DNA from: Amaurobius ferox
Taxonomy: Eukaryota; Arthropoda; Arachnida; Araneae; Amaurobiidae
DNA length: 64,000 bases
Assembly: GCA_951213105.1 (NCBI GenBank)
Contig: OX578135.1
Span: 161,811,250-161,875,249 of the forward strand
Direction: 5' to 3'
Shown: positions 1-11,560 of the stretch, in pieces
Numbering within the stretch: position 1 is the stretch's first letter
Layout: the number at the start of each line of letters is the position of its first letter
Notes under the pieces: generated by a model
The model's database searches: none
Told to the model about the DNA's origin: nothing
What the model saw: only the letters and a program-made list of their open reading frames with translations
Made by a program: the position numbers and the translations under genes

Positions 1-229
1 ACCATGAATGGACTTCCCCCATTGCTATCACTGCTGTTTACTGCCATCCAGTGGAACACATATTCTCAAACCTGCTTCCCCCACTCCTTGGACCTCTTCT
101 CCTTGGCAGCCACACAGCGACCTCTTGGCTATGGTTTACTATGGCCATTGTGTCCACACTGAATGCTCACTCTGGTTTTCACTTCCCATTTTTTCCTTCT
201 CCTGAGGCTCATGATTTTCACCATTTGAA
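1..229 (+). CDS. FAXDC2-like: FAXDC2-like fatty acid hydroxylase, penultimate exon (partial)
   Basis: The window opens inside this exon. Read from base 3 it encodes HEWTSPIAITAVYCHPVEH, followed by a hydrophobic stretch rich in Leu, Pro and Gly, and ends in PEAHDFHHLK. These match the C-terminal half of FAXDC2-type members of the fatty acid hydroxylase/sterol desaturase family, which are ER-membrane di-iron enzymes. The HDFHH histidine box (HxxHH) at about bases 212-226 and the HEW at bases 3-11 belong to the iron-binding histidine clusters known in the family. The exon ends at a good donor (TTGAA|GTAAG) after two bases of a Lys codon. The last exon begins with one base, G, which completes AAG and gives the family's continuous KFNQ. 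The membrane location and oxidase role are family knowledge; the substrate cannot be told from this part. The 5' exons lie outside the window. Confidence 0.88.
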
Positions 230-2444
230 GTAAGATAACATGAATCCTGCACTGATAATGATTATCTTATTTTGTTGCTTAGAGTTCAGCTTTTTAACAC
301 TTTTCAACATAGTTAAAAAGTGTTTATGACTTTAGTCATTCTGTCTGCCCTTTTACATGATAACTGCTGCAAAAATAACTTTATCAAAATGAAATTTTAG
401 TATGTTGTTGAGACGGTCTGTGTAACACATGGTAATGAATAATATCACTCAATTAGTGTTGGATTTAACCTGGATTGAAAATATGAAATACATTGAACCC
501 TATGGAACTTAATTTTTCAAACATTTTTTAAGCAAAGTTAAAATTCACAAATTGCTTCGAAAATTTTCATAAATATTCAAATTATTACATAAAATGTGTA
601 AAAAAAATTTCAGCTAAATATATTTAGTTTTTTACATAAAAATTGAAATAATAATTACACCCGTGATATATGAAGTAATCCCGTGACTTCTTGCAAAATA
701 AGATTTGTCTTCCATTTTTTATGCTGTTACTGTATATGTTTAAAGCTTGTTTAAATGTATATTTAGTGCTGCATCTGTCATAAAAAAAAATGCTTCATTT
801 TGGCGTATTATCTGTACATATATCTAAATTCTGTGCCAACACAATAACAATATTTTTTACTTTAAATTACCACTAAACTTTGATTATTTCTACAACGAAG
901 GAAGCCGAATTTTGACATATGTAGAATGTAAACATATCAAGCAATTGTACGGTGAGTTGTATAAGAATTGCTGAATTTTTTTCACACAAAATTATTTAGC
1001 TCTGGAATATAAGTAATATGAATGAAATATTCATTGATTTTTCATTGAGAGGCAAACAATTTATATTTCAATGACGCCATTTGAATAAAGTTCATTTTAT
1101 GTAACTAGCATTGTCTTTTCAATGAAGTTTTAAGTTTTCAAGTATAATAGATTACTGTAGTACTGTGATAATTTTTAAATTATCAATGTGGAGTGAGTGC
1201 ATCATATTTTTGAGATGTAAAATTAAATTAATTTTTAAATAAAATTGCATTTTGGTTGGAAAATGTTTCATAATCAATGCTTTATGCATGATTGATCTTT
1301 TTTGTTACTTATTGGTCTTTTAAAATTTTATTAAAATGGAAAACATATCAGGATCTTAAGTATTGCAAAGATCATAATTTGCAAGGATGAGAATCCTTAA
1401 TTATTCCACGGCTTTCTACTTCAAATTTTTAACTGACTTTTCTGTGGAAGCTCTGACACTTTATTGCTACTTTTTGCGTGAATTGATTCATTAGAAAATC
1501 CCTCTATGAATTTGTGATTAGATTATATGTCCATTTTGTTATGTTCTACAAGTGTGTGAATTTATTCCCAATTTTTTATACATAGATTTTTTGCAATATA
1601 TCTATTAATATATTAAATTTAATCCTCATTTTTGTGATGAAAAATAAATTTCTGCCAATTTGAAATTTTATTTATATTTTTTGTTCTTTGTAAATCTTCT
1701 ACAGTTCCATGATTTTGATCTACAATTCTTGTATGTCAAGAAATCCCAAGATCTTTGATTTTATATCGGATTTGGGGGGGGGGGGGGGGTACAGAATGAT
1801 CAAAAGCTACATATCAATGTTAATAGTAAAACATTGATGTTTTTAAAGACTTAAATGTTATATTTATACTAATCAGAATATAAGAGGTAGAGCATGTTGA
1901 AGCAAGGTCTAACTCTGATCATCCAAGAAGTACTTTTGCATGCAAGATTGTGTAAAGTAAACTAATATTTACATCATATATGCAAAGAAAACAAAGTGTA
2001 TCCTTCAAAGAAGTTATTTAACATACACAGCCTGCCAATAACATGGAATCATAGACTTGAGTCTTTCTGATTAAGCATTCATCTTTCCAGCCAACTTACC
2101 TGCTAAAACAAAATAAAGAAATAAAGCCCTTTTAATTTCTGTTTTATTTGGGAATTAGCTACTTTTGGTGACCAACCAGGTCATTTTTGAAAAAGTTCTA
2201 AAATGTGTTCAATACACTTGTCTGATAGCTATATGCCCACTATGCAGTTGTATACCATACTGACCATGTAGGTCACTGAGTGTGCAGTATGACTAACCTC
2301 TTAATCCCTCCCATAATAGTCTGTATACTAACCTGTGCCTCTAATAATGCTATACTAACCTGTGCCTCTAATAATGCATACAATTTAAAAATATGCTAAA
2401 AGAGAGAGTCCATGATCATCACACATACACAGATTCCTTGTTAA

Positions 2445-3510
2445 CCCTTTCGCGACGAACGGCACGCCCACGTGCCAGCTGCGAACATGCATTCAAGGAC
2501 GAACGGCACGCAGCCAGGCCGGAGGAAATTTTACCCTAAAGGACAACTGGCACGTATTGGTGTTTCTACGTGGAATGTTTTAATTTGAATGTATTTGTAT
2601 ACTAGATGGCGTTAAATGCCCGTGGAAGCAACTTAAATGTATTTTGTAGATGTTTGACCTTGGCACAAGGAGAATCCAATGAATTATTTCTCCATTTGGA
2701 GGGATGAAACATGGTTCTGTAGCGTAAGCAGACAGCTCACTTCTCGCAGCATAAACAATTTTATAATTGAGTTCCGGGTCTCGTAGTGATTTTGTCTTTT
2801 ATTGATTTCATTGTTGAATTAGAGGAATATAAGAGTATTTTTTTTTTAGGGGGGGGGGGGAGGGGCGGTAAAGGAATGTGCGGCAATGAAATAATTAGGT
2901 TATTTATGTTCTCATGGAAAGGAAGGCTGAGATTTCATTAATATATCCCATCGAAAAGGTCCAGATATGGAATAAAAATATATAAATCATCAGAATCGGA
3001 ATGAGGCTATAAATGGAATTTCCTTGTGTATACTGGAAAGGACACGGGATTATCAAGCTCTGATGGTGGGTATGGAGAACGCGTTGTGAAAACATTTCTA
3101 AGTGAACTTTTAGGAAAAGGATATACTTTGTATTTGGATAAATTTTTTACCTCTCCTGTACTTGCAAAGTATTTGTTGTCTAAGAATACACATGTATGTG
3201 GTACAGTTTTAAAAAATCGGAAGGACATGCCAAAGAATTATCCATCTGTACCTAAAACAAATATACACTAAAATTTTTAATATTTTGATAAAAGAAAATT
3301 TGCATAAAAAATATACATCAAATAGAAAATAAGTATTTCCTTTCTTCCTGAAAAAAGTAGAATGCTGTGTTGAACGGGTGATTTTTAGTGAATTTTTTCC
3401 GAGAGTTAGGCTTAGCGCAAAAAAATAGACGTCTTTTGGGCACATTTCGGAAACGAAGCGCTTCGTCCTTTGGGCCACGGTAGTTTCGGAATGCCGCCGT
3501 TCCGAAAGGG
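2445..3510 (+). mobile_element. Deleted piggyBac-family DNA transposon
   Basis: TTAA occurs exactly at both ends (2441-2444 and 3511-3514), the target duplication typical of piggyBac elements. The left end starts CCCTTTCGCGACGAACGG and the right end, read on the other strand, starts CCCTTTCGGAACGGCGG, so the terminal inverted repeat shares its first eight bases and a similar continuation. The motif GACGAACGGCACG occurs at 2454 and again near 2498, a subterminal repeat. The only coding remnant is a short internal piece of transposase. At about 1.07 kb the element is far shorter than an autonomous copy. Confidence 0.8.
3026..3271 (+). pseudogene. piggyBac transposase fragment (DDE_Tnp_1_7-type)
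   Basis: The 81-residue open frame contains GERVVKTFLSELLGKGYTLY, then LDKFFTSPVLAKYLLS and CGTVLKNRKDMP. These are the conserved middle of PGBD/piggyBac transposases, where the family reads GYTLYLDNFYTSP; the Asp of this block is one of the family's catalytic acidic residues. The Asn usual after LD is Lys here. No start, N-terminal domain or C-terminal cysteine-rich domain remains, so this is a relic carried by the surrounding TTAA-bounded element. Confidence 0.85.
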
Positions 3511-3770
3511 TTAAATAAAATCCTAACTGAGGTAATTATTATCAGAATCATATGATTTTTGCATAGATTACTATTAGTAGATGAAATACATCTACCAGGA
3601 TTTAAACTGTGTTAGTCTCTTTAGCACTTGGTTAAATGAAATCTCATTTTATTAAATAATTTTCTACAATTTTAACTAAAATTGGAAATTATCACTAAGC
3701 CAGGATTTTGGATAGCATGGTGTTAAAAAAAGAAAAAAATTCAGCCTGCATTTTAGAAAAATGTGTGTTG

Positions 3771-3840
3771 AAGATCCAGACCACTCGACTAGCCCAAGGG
3801 ATTACAGCAGCTGTTTGAGTGGCCGGGAGAAAAGTGTGTG
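3771..3840 (+). repeat. Short dispersed repeat, copy 1 (GATCCAGACCACTCGAC type)
   Basis: About 65 bp related to 44167-44222 (+) and to 62072-62135 (-). The shared order is GA(A/T)GA(C/T)CCA, CACACGAC, CCCGAAGG, then CAGCAGCTGTTTG. The first part resembles the tail of the SINE family in this window (GACCCAGACCGTCCGAC on the SINE minus strand), so it may be a related SINE or LINE 3' end. Confidence 0.5.
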
Positions 3841-4460
3841 TGAAATTTGCCCTGTCTATTTTCAGTAAAGCTTGGGAATAAAGACAAAATGACTTTTTAT
3901 CCTTTTTTTTTATGCCTTTGTGGCTCATATGTGAAAAAAATACCTATTTTATGTTTTTAATACTTGTTTTTGCTTATATTGGCCTCAATTTATTTTTTAT
4001 ATTGACATATCTCTTTTACTAAAATAAAAGTTGTTGAATTGTGTGACACAAACATTCATATAGAAAATGGAATTATTTTTTAATTAGATGCTCTCTCGCC
4101 TTGACCCTGTTACTGAAGGAAAAATACATGTGCATTCCAACGACAGGGATAAACATATTTTGATTTGTTGTTGGTACTATCGGCACCTTGTATTGGCATC
4201 AGTATGAATTTGAACATTAGAACAGAACAAGAAGCTGCTATCCCTTCTTTATCACTAATAGGTTTAGCATTGTATCAACGGGTAAAAATGCCAAGAATTA
4301 CTATTTCAACAAGTACAAAACTAAGTTGTTGTATTCAAGAGTATGAAAGTTACGTCTTATCCACAGGTTTTGTTTGTGAAGTCATGTGATACGAAAGTGA
4401 CTTTTGAAAATAACTTTTTCATTTCACAACATTTGGGAACAACTTCACATAAAAATGCTC

Positions 4461-4748
4461 CGGGCGCGGTAGCCCATTGGTTAGCGCGCTGGAGTTGCAC
4501 TCGGTAGGCCCGGGTTCGATTCCAGCCACTGCCAAAACTGCCGCCGTGTTCATGCGGAGTACGATCACGTTAAACATGTGGGTCCGAAAGTCCTTCCGAG
4601 CGGTTGGTGGTAGGGGAAGGAGGGTACGGCCCCTGTGGATGCCTCCCCCACTGGGTTCCGGTCTAAATTGGGTGGCACTTCCCGACCGTCCAAACTGTTA
4701 CCTTACACCTTTCTGGTAGGTCGGACGGTCTGGGTTTCAACAACAACA
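4461..4748 (+). mobile_element. tRNA-derived SINE, full-length copy with 14-bp target duplication
   Basis: The head is tRNA-like with both internal RNA polymerase III promoter boxes: box A TAGCCCATTGG at 4470-4480 and box B GGTTCGATTCC at 4513-4523. A family-specific body follows (CACGTTAAACATGTGGGTCC, GGTTGGTGGTAGGGGAAGG, CCCACTGGGTTCCGGT) and a short (CAA)n tail. It is flanked by perfect direct repeats ACATAAAAATGCTC at 4447-4460 and 4749-4762. Open frames in the body (for example MWVRKSFR...) recur in every copy and are not genes. This is the best-preserved copy of at least six in the window. Confidence 0.9.
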
Positions 4749-5459
4749 ACATAAAAATGCTCTTAATCGTATTGGTTAAAAAAAGAAAAAAGCCATAGCT
4801 TATTTTATTATTTGCCTCTACTTCCAAAAAATAGTCAGAGTTTTCCAGTGACTTACGCCGTGCTTTTATAGATACCTGAGTACCTTTATGGAAGTTGGAA
4901 AATAATTTATTGGAGAATTTTTTGCAAAAATATACAAAGGAAGATATTCCTTATGACATAGTTTTACAGAAAACATAGATTCCTGCTATGTTGCCATTAT
5001 GAAAAAAAGAATAAGAGATGATGTTAGAGATAAAATATTTGGATCAATATTTATAAGACTGCGGATGCCACGGGAAGGTGTGTGGTAAATATTGTCATTG
5101 GTGCTATGGAACATGCTCTGCTCTCTACTATATACTTGCTTGCATCAGAACAACTGCCAAAAACAAATCTTAGTACATTTCTCAGCTTTTTACATCTGCA
5201 CTTGTTCATTTTTGGCCAAATGGAATAAAGTATGACAATGTGCTATTGTTTGTAACAGGCACATCTAATATGAAAAAAGCTGCATGAAGCCTTAGTTCTC
5301 TTTCCATATATGATTCATTTAACCTGCTTGGTTTGTGTTCTCAAAGTAGCAGAGAAAATACAAAGCTTATTTCCTGATGTTGATGCATTAGTGAATAATG
5401 TAAAGAAAAAAGAATTAAAACTCCAAATCAAGTTCACTTATTCAGAGATGGAACCAAAC

Positions 5460-5510
5460 CTTGATCTATATCCCTAAACCTATATCCCTAAACCTATATC
5501 CCTATACCAC
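5460..5510 (+). repeat. Short tandem repeat, about 14-bp unit CTATATCCCTAAAC x3-4
   Basis: The unit CTATATCCCTAAAC repeats directly near 5466-5508 and then drifts. It lies inside the decayed hAT relic, so it arose after the gene died. Confidence 0.6.
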
Positions 5511-6628
5511 CTAAACCAAATCTGGCAAGATGGGGAGCATGGATATCAGCCACTGTATATTACTCAAAGTATAATTACTCACTGTATATTACTCAGCCAG
5601 ATTTCTGAGATTGTTAACAGATGAGGAAGAATCCAGCTCACTATGAATTGATACTATCTAAAGATTTCATTCGTAATGATTTAATTTTATTCAAGTACAC
5701 TTTTCAAAGTTGTCTGATATTATTATTACTTCTCTTACGAAAAAGAAGGTTAGTGAATACTGTGAAGTTATTAAATCATTCAGTTAGTGAAATTGAATTT
5801 GTTCCTGGACAAATAGGGTGCCTTATGAGGGGAAAATGCAAGTATTCTTTCAGCATATTGTGACATGTACAAAGTCAAAGACATTGTTAAAATACTCGAA
5901 TGTGATACTGACAATTCATATTTTATTGAATGCAAATGTCATATGTTTTAGATATGTTTCCATTACCTCCATAGAAGTAAAATGATCATTTTTATTTATA
6001 AAACATATTTTAAGTGAAAGAAGGTACAGTTTAACTTTCGAGAATTTAAAATACATCTAGTAATTATGTGTAACTGTGAAAATAAGTAAGTGATCTGTTA
6101 AATAATTTTGTCAAATTAGTTAAATACCTCTAGATAATTCAAATTATTTCAAACACTATGCACTTTATAAGTGCCTATTTTTGTTGCCTAGTTTGACATT
6201 TTATTTTGCTTATTTTCTTGCCTATTTTAGTAGTTTTTACTGCTTGAACTTCCAGGCTTTAATTATTATCTTTTTAATTTTTTAATTTTCAAACAGAAAA
6301 TAGTGAATATGATTAAAATGATTTTACATTTGAAATAATTTTAGAATAGAAGAGTGATTAATTTGTGATTGTAAACATAAAAAGCAATGTATGAACAATA
6401 TTTTCCTAAAGGAACTGCAAAAAAGAATTTTTTTTTGTTTAAAAATTTATTCCAAGATTTCTTTAGCTAAAATGGTAAAAAAGAACATTTTGCACACATT
6501 TTTAAAACCGTAATGACTACATATGCAATTTGAATACCTATAAGATTTAGAATGCTAAAATCTTGTATTTTTAATTTTCAATTTATTTTGTCACAGCTAG
6601 AAATCACAATTGGCACTAGCTTAAACTT

Positions 6629-7145
6629 GGAAGACACTCCCATTGCAAATACCAGCATTTATAGACTGGTTTTGCACTTATTATGCACTTGTTACAATGG
6701 AATAGTCGACATTTACAATGCCAGCAAGAAACTTAGGCCCAATATCTGCAATAAGCAAGTTTCATGCGGCCAATGTAGATATTGGCATATCATACTGATC
6801 ATTAGTATATCATACTGATGAGTGCATAATAAGCATGAAACCGGAATCCGGAGAAGCTGGTATCTACAATGGGAGTGTCTTCCAAATTTCGGAAACACAG
6901 ATTTTGTATTTATGAACTTTGCCTTTGCAGCTTCATGTGGCCTGAGCTAAATTGTGAATGAATTTTATGTTGGCCAAATGGAAGGACTAAAATTGTCAGT
7001 TCTTAAAGAAGTTCACAAAAATTGTGGCTTCTTGCTACTACTATTGCAGATATCGTCTATTCCATGTTGACGGGCACATCATAAGCATGAAACCGGTCCA
7101 TGAATGCTGGTATCTGCAATAGAAGCGCCTTCCAAATTTATAAGT
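6629..7145. repeat. Foldback and direct repeat cluster (about 65 bp unit)
   Basis: Bases 6629-6690 (GGAAGACACTCCCATTG ... GCACTTATTATG) are the inverted complement of 6828-6892 (CATAATAAGCATGAAACCGG ... TGGGAGTGTCTTCC). The same unit recurs in direct orientation at about 7074-7140 with some changes (GAAACCGGTCCATGAATGC ... CTTCCAAATTT). This looks like a small non-autonomous foldback element. No target duplication was identified. Confidence 0.6.
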
Positions 7146-8035
7146 GAATTTTGCATTTATGAATTAACTAAAATTGTCACACCAGCCAGTCTTCGTTAAA
7201 TGGGATATCATAATATGGGGTGCTGTGCGGTTTTTTCTTGTCAAAAATATTAGTAACTAAAAACTAAATTTTCAAACAATCACTCAAAAGTATCCTGGAA
7301 CTTATCCTAAGTATCACTGTACAGATTTCATAAACTGCACATAATTTTTTGATTTTTTGCTACACTAAGTAGAGACAGATATTCTCTTTTATTATTATAT
7401 TTTTGAAATCATGAATTGTTAATGTTTTAGGAGTTTTTTTTATAAATAGACAATAAATAAACAAAAGTAAATGCTGTATCCAAAAGCAAAGGTAAAAATA
7501 TAATTAGAAAATGTCTTTTATAATGCAACATGTTGTAATTCAACATACCTATGTTTTTTGTTTGTTTTTTTAATTTAAAAATGCAATTTATATATATTAC
7601 TTTTATCTGTAATGTACAGTTCTGTTGTGGAAAAAGCATTGTAACAGTGTTGAAAATTAAAATTGTTTTTTGATATATTTATCCATTTCCCGGCACGGTG
7701 CAACACAAATTAACTATTTTAAGCCTGGCTCTTTAGTGGACTTCGTGCCTGAACATGAGGGTGTGTATTTGTGAAAAGGCCTCTTTATTAGAAAATTATT
7801 ATTAGCTGAAACCTTTGCTGATATAAATTTGTGAAAGTTCTTATCAGTTGTATATAAATGGGGGATATAGGAATTATGCATTATACTCACAAAAATTGAA
7901 TAAAAGTATTTAAGACATTTATTTTCTCTCCCCTCCCCTTCTTATTTTCTACTAGCCGCCTTTGGCGACCAGCCTGTTCGCAACCCTTGAAAATGCTGAT
8001 CGTGGCAAATTCCAACCGTGGCAAACTCGTTGGCG

Positions 8036-8280
8036 CGACCTACCAGAAAGGTGTAAGGTAACTGGTTGGACGGCCAGAATGTGCCACCCAATTTAGACCG
8101 GAACCCAGTGGGGGAGGCATCCACAGGGAACGTACCCTCCTTCCCCTACCACCAACCTCTCGGAAAAACATACGGACCCATATGTTTAACGTGATCGTAC
8201 TCCGTGTCAGTGGCGGAAATCGAACCCGGACCTACCGCGTGCAATTCCCGCGCGCTAACCACTGGGCTACTTCGCCCTCC
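8036..8280 (-). mobile_element. tRNA-derived SINE, copy in tandem set (a)
   Basis: Minus-strand copy of the SINE at 4461. The box B complement (GGAAATCGAACCCGG) lies near 8214-8228 and the box A region (CTAACCACTGGGCTA) near 8255-8270. The tail is at the low-coordinate end (ACCTACCAGAAAGGTGTAAGG). The head-side flank GCGACAATCTCCATAACTTTCT at 8281-8302 recurs beside copy b. Confidence 0.85.
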
Positions 8281-8310
8281 GCGACAATCTCCATAACTTT
8301 CTTTTTATTC

Positions 8311-8491
8311 ACCCAATTTAGACCGTACCCTCCTTCCCCTACCACCAACCTCTCGGAAGGACTCACGAACCCACATGTTTAACGTGATCGTACTCTGCGT
8401 GAACGTGGTGTAAGTTTTGGCAGTGGCGGGAATCGAACCCGGGCCTACTGAGTGCAATTCCCGCGCGCTAACCACTGGGCTGCCGCGCCCT
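8311..8491 (-). mobile_element. tRNA-derived SINE, tandem copy (b), tail-truncated
   Basis: Same family and orientation as copy a, with its tail cut at ACCCAATTTAGACC. The box B complement lies near 8430-8444 and box A near 8467-8480. The spacer of about 22 bp that follows copy a is repeated after copy b (8494-8515), giving a 213-bp tandem period. Copies therefore multiplied by local duplication, not by independent insertion. Confidence 0.82.
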
Positions 8492-8522
8492 CTGCGACAA
8501 TCTCCATAACTTTCTATATATT

Positions 8523-8713
8523 CACCCAATTTAGACGGGAACCCAGTGGGGGAGGCATCCACAGGGGCCGTATCCTCCTTCCCCTACCACCAACCTCTCG
8601 GAAGGATTTACGGACCCACATATTTAACGTGATCGTATTCCACGTAAACACGGCGGCAGTTTTGGCAGTGGCGGGAATCGAACCCGGGCCTACCGCTAAC
8701 TTCCCGCGCGCAA
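8523..8713 (-). mobile_element. tRNA-derived SINE, tandem copy (c), head-deleted
   Basis: Third unit of the tandem set. The body and box B complement (GGAATCGAACCCGGG) are intact, but the head jumps from CCTACC to GCTAACTTCCCGCGCGC, so box A is damaged. Like copy b it begins at ACCCAATTTAGAC, which marks the unit boundary. Confidence 0.8.
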
Positions 8714-9670
8714 ATTGCAATTTAAAATGACCATATGCTTAATTCCATCATCCTCATTCCATTGTTTCATTGTTCCATCATTTAAAATATCCATAAAATA
8801 AAAATATCCATTTAAAATATCCAAAAGTTAAAATATACATTTAAAAAATCCATATCGTTCCATCATTTGAAATATAAATATAATAATTTATATGGAGTAA
8901 AGGAGCTATATTCAGAACCGTGACGTCACCTCCACCTTGACGTCCCCACCCACCACCTTCCCTCCTTCTGCGGGGGAGAAACTCCGGTTAAGAAGCGGCA
9001 CGCCGAGAAATTGAAATTCGGAAACTTTTAAAATCCCGATCCTGTGGGCAATACGGAATATTTCCTGACCAGATTGGACTTGTAAGAATGCCAGATGTTT
9101 GACCTTTCTAAAAATGTAAATTATTAGTCGAAATTATGAGTACTTTTTACTATGCGAGAATTTAAAAACCAAAAATACTTTTCTTGAGCAAAAAGTGACT
9201 TTTGTTTTAAAATCTTTAAAAAATATTAGAAATCGAAATTCAGATTTGAAATTGATATATTTTTACTCGCAATTGTTAGCTCTTTCGGATGGTGTGATTT
9301 GTTTTTTCCTACGATGTCCGGATCGTGGGAAAAAAAGGGCAAAAATGGCAAAAAACGGTCGAAATCGCATAAAACATTAAATAACAAAAAAAATAATTAA
9401 AATTTTAAAAATCGGTTTTCACGTGTCCCCTTCCCTCCCCCCCGGGTCTCCGATTGCCAAATTTCGTAGCTCTCCGACGCGCGGTCGCGAAACGTATAGT
9501 GTATAAGACACACAGACACTGCCTTTTATTATTTAAGATTTAATTTTGTCAAACTTGGCTCGGTCAATACTCCTAGAAGTAATTCATGTGCATGACTCTG
9601 GCTTTTGTTACATGTCAAACACTTGTTTGAATTACAATCGCAAATATGTAAAATCTTTTTCTTCCGCTAG

Positions 9671-9824
9671 GTTCAATCAGAATTTTGGAGTGCTAGGTGT
9701 TTTGGATCGGTTGCATGGAACTGATTCTCTCTTTCGCAACAGTAAAATGTATCAGCGCCATATCATGCTTTTGAGCTTAGTGCCACTGAAACAACTATAT
9801 CCAGATGATCCTAAAAAGAAATAG
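9671..9824 (+). CDS. FAXDC2-like: FAXDC2-like fatty acid hydroxylase, last exon
   Basis: After acceptor TTCTTCCGCTAG|G the exon reads (K)FNQNFGVLGVLDRLHGTD, SLFRNSKMYQRHIMLLSLVP, then LKQLYPDDPKKK and a TAG stop at 9822-9824. FNQ-(C/N)-(Y/F)GVLGVLDRLHGTD is the hallmark C-terminus of FAXDC2-type proteins, directly downstream of the HxxHH box encoded by the previous exon. The single leading base G completes the split Lys codon, so the junction is in frame. The lysine-rich end (KKK) resembles an ER-retrieval tail, which is an inference. The open frame upstream of 9671 is intron and is not part of the gene. Confidence 0.92.
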
Positions 9825-11476
9825 AGGGCGAGTCTTTCCATGACTGGACATTTGAATGATAGTGCTGTATTTACAGATATTGTAAATGTGCCTAAAATAT
9901 ATTTATAAACACATTTTATGCCTATAAGAAAGTTTCATAGTCTAGTGACACGTATCTCTTTTAATTGTTTTGTTGCTTGTGATGATATGAACGTGAGAAG
10001 GAAAGAGATCTACTACTCTTTGCAGTATTAATATGAACTTTTTAATTTTGTTTGTAATGTTCATATAAATTAAAGTATGAATATATATATAACATACATT
10101 TTAGGAATGCATATTTTCCTTGCTTAATAACTGCAATTTTTAGAAAAATGCTTTGTAAATAGGAAAAATTTACATAAAGATTGTTATTTACAAATGAACA
10201 ATTTCTGGATTATCTTGTATGTAGAACATGAGAATAATTTCTTACATGAGAAAATTATAATTAGGATATGTAGCAAGCATATTATATAACAAAAACCCCG
10301 TTCAGTGTGAAGAATATTAAAGTTAGTTTGGTAATATTTCTTACGTTTTCTAAACTTTTATAGCTCTCATGAATCTAGTATTTCAGTCTTATAGTTTTAG
10401 ATTATATCATTTAAGTTATGTATCCAAAAATGTTGATTAATTTTTTCATAATTCAAAAATACAATGAACTGAAGCAATTCATTTGTGAATAATGAAATTA
10501 AATTAATTTTCAGTAATATTATTAAATTTAAGTTTGACTAACTTGCAATATGATTTAACTTTGCTACTTATTTTATTATTATTAACTTTGCTGCTATGCT
10601 TATTTGGGTTAAAGAGAGAAAATGGAATTTTGTATGGTGCCCATTATCTGACTTTTAATGATTATCCGGTTTTTTATTAGCCTCAAAGGCTTTTCTTTGG
10701 TTTATTCTGAGCATCATTAGTCTACATCATTGATTGAAAATTCTAGATAATGGTTTAAATAAAAAACTTCGTATAAAACAGCACATATTATAAAATAAAA
10801 GTATCAATCAGTTTCGGAGGTAAAAAATGTCCTCTGCCATCAGGACAATAAGATAGCATGGCCAACATTCAACCAGAGCAAAATTGGCTTTCAAGGATTT
10901 TGCCGATCTTGCCCTTTTGATTGTTGACCTGGTGAAGGGACTGTTATTTTGATGCCCTTATTATTGTGTTTTATGTTTTTTTATACACTTTCTAAACCTT
11001 TTTGCTTTTTAAGCAGCAATTTGAGTGTATTTAAAAAAAAATGGTTTAAAAATGCATTAGTTAATAAAGTAACAATAGGTTGTTAAATATTCTCTAATTT
11101 CAACTTATTTTATTTACTTATAGTGACATAAGTTTCTTGTTAGATAAATAGGTATGCAAATTTGCATCATCTGTTACAGTTTTACTATATATATATAAAT
11201 ATATGTGTGTGTATGATTTCTTAATAATTTTTCTTCTATTAATGCCTGTAGTCTGAGTTTATGGCATTTATAGTTACTTATTAATACTATATCTGAAACA
11301 AGCATTTGTTTGGGTGTTAAATGCTCAGACCTGATGAAGAATCTAATCTAATTAATCTCCAATTTAAGCCAGTGCTGTTAATTTCTCTTTTTTGGCATGG
11401 TATCTGTAGTTTAACTGCTTTGGTGATTTTATTGACTTAATTTTTCATAAATGCCTGGAATTGGTTATTATTCTAT

Positions 11477-11560
<84 letters not shown>

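Larger units (their letters stand above)
4288..5880 (+). pseudogene. Decayed hAT transposase (CGGBP1-like, BED-type finger), split by a SINE
   Basis: The relic can be read across several frames. It starts at ATG 4288 with MPRITISTSTKLSCCIQEYE, then a BED-finger-like stretch ending near QHLGTTSHKNALNRIG, where a SINE has inserted inside the HKNA codons. Further on come FLQKYTKEDIPYD-like residues (about 4915-4960), RDDVRDKIFGS (about 5015-5050), DATGRCVVNIVIGAMEH (about 5065-5115), then PYMIHLTCLVCVLKVAEKIQ with LFPDVDALVNNVKK (about 5305-5410), and ELILSKDFIRNDLILFKYTF (about 5645-5705). This order fits the spider and insect hAT-like transposases annotated as CGG-triplet-repeat-binding-protein-like. 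There are many stops and frameshifts, so it is dead. Confidence 0.65.
7952..9538 (-). mobile_element. Helitron-like element A (non-autonomous), minus orientation
   Basis: Read on the minus strand it starts TCTTAAATAATAAAAGGCAG followed by TGTCTGTGTGTC, and ends with the hairpin CGCC-AAA-GGCG just before CTAG, then host T. These are rolling-circle (Helitron) termini: TC start, 3' hairpin, CTRR end, insertion between A and T with no target duplication. It shares its body with elements B (31562) and C (51117), for example the AAAAGTGACTTTTGTTTTAA region. No Rep/helicase coding sequence is present. Three SINE copies sit inside it at 8036-8713. Confidence 0.75.
230..9670 (+). other. Intron of the FAXDC2-like gene (9441 bp)
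   Basis: The intron lies between donor GT at 230-231 and acceptor AG at 9669-9670 (TTCCGCTAG). It is AT-rich and holds a deleted piggyBac element, a hAT pseudogene with a nested SINE, a foldback cluster and a Helitron with three SINE copies, all listed separately. Between about 232 and 2440 I see only AT-rich sequence and a 13-base-plus G run near 1776-1789. Between 5890 and 6620 and between 7150 and 7950 I see nothing I can name. Confidence 0.85.

Noticed and set aside
4461..4535. A functional tRNA gene
   Set aside because: Box A and box B are present, but the sequence runs into the SINE body with no tRNA 3' half that folds, and it is repeated with the same body elsewhere.
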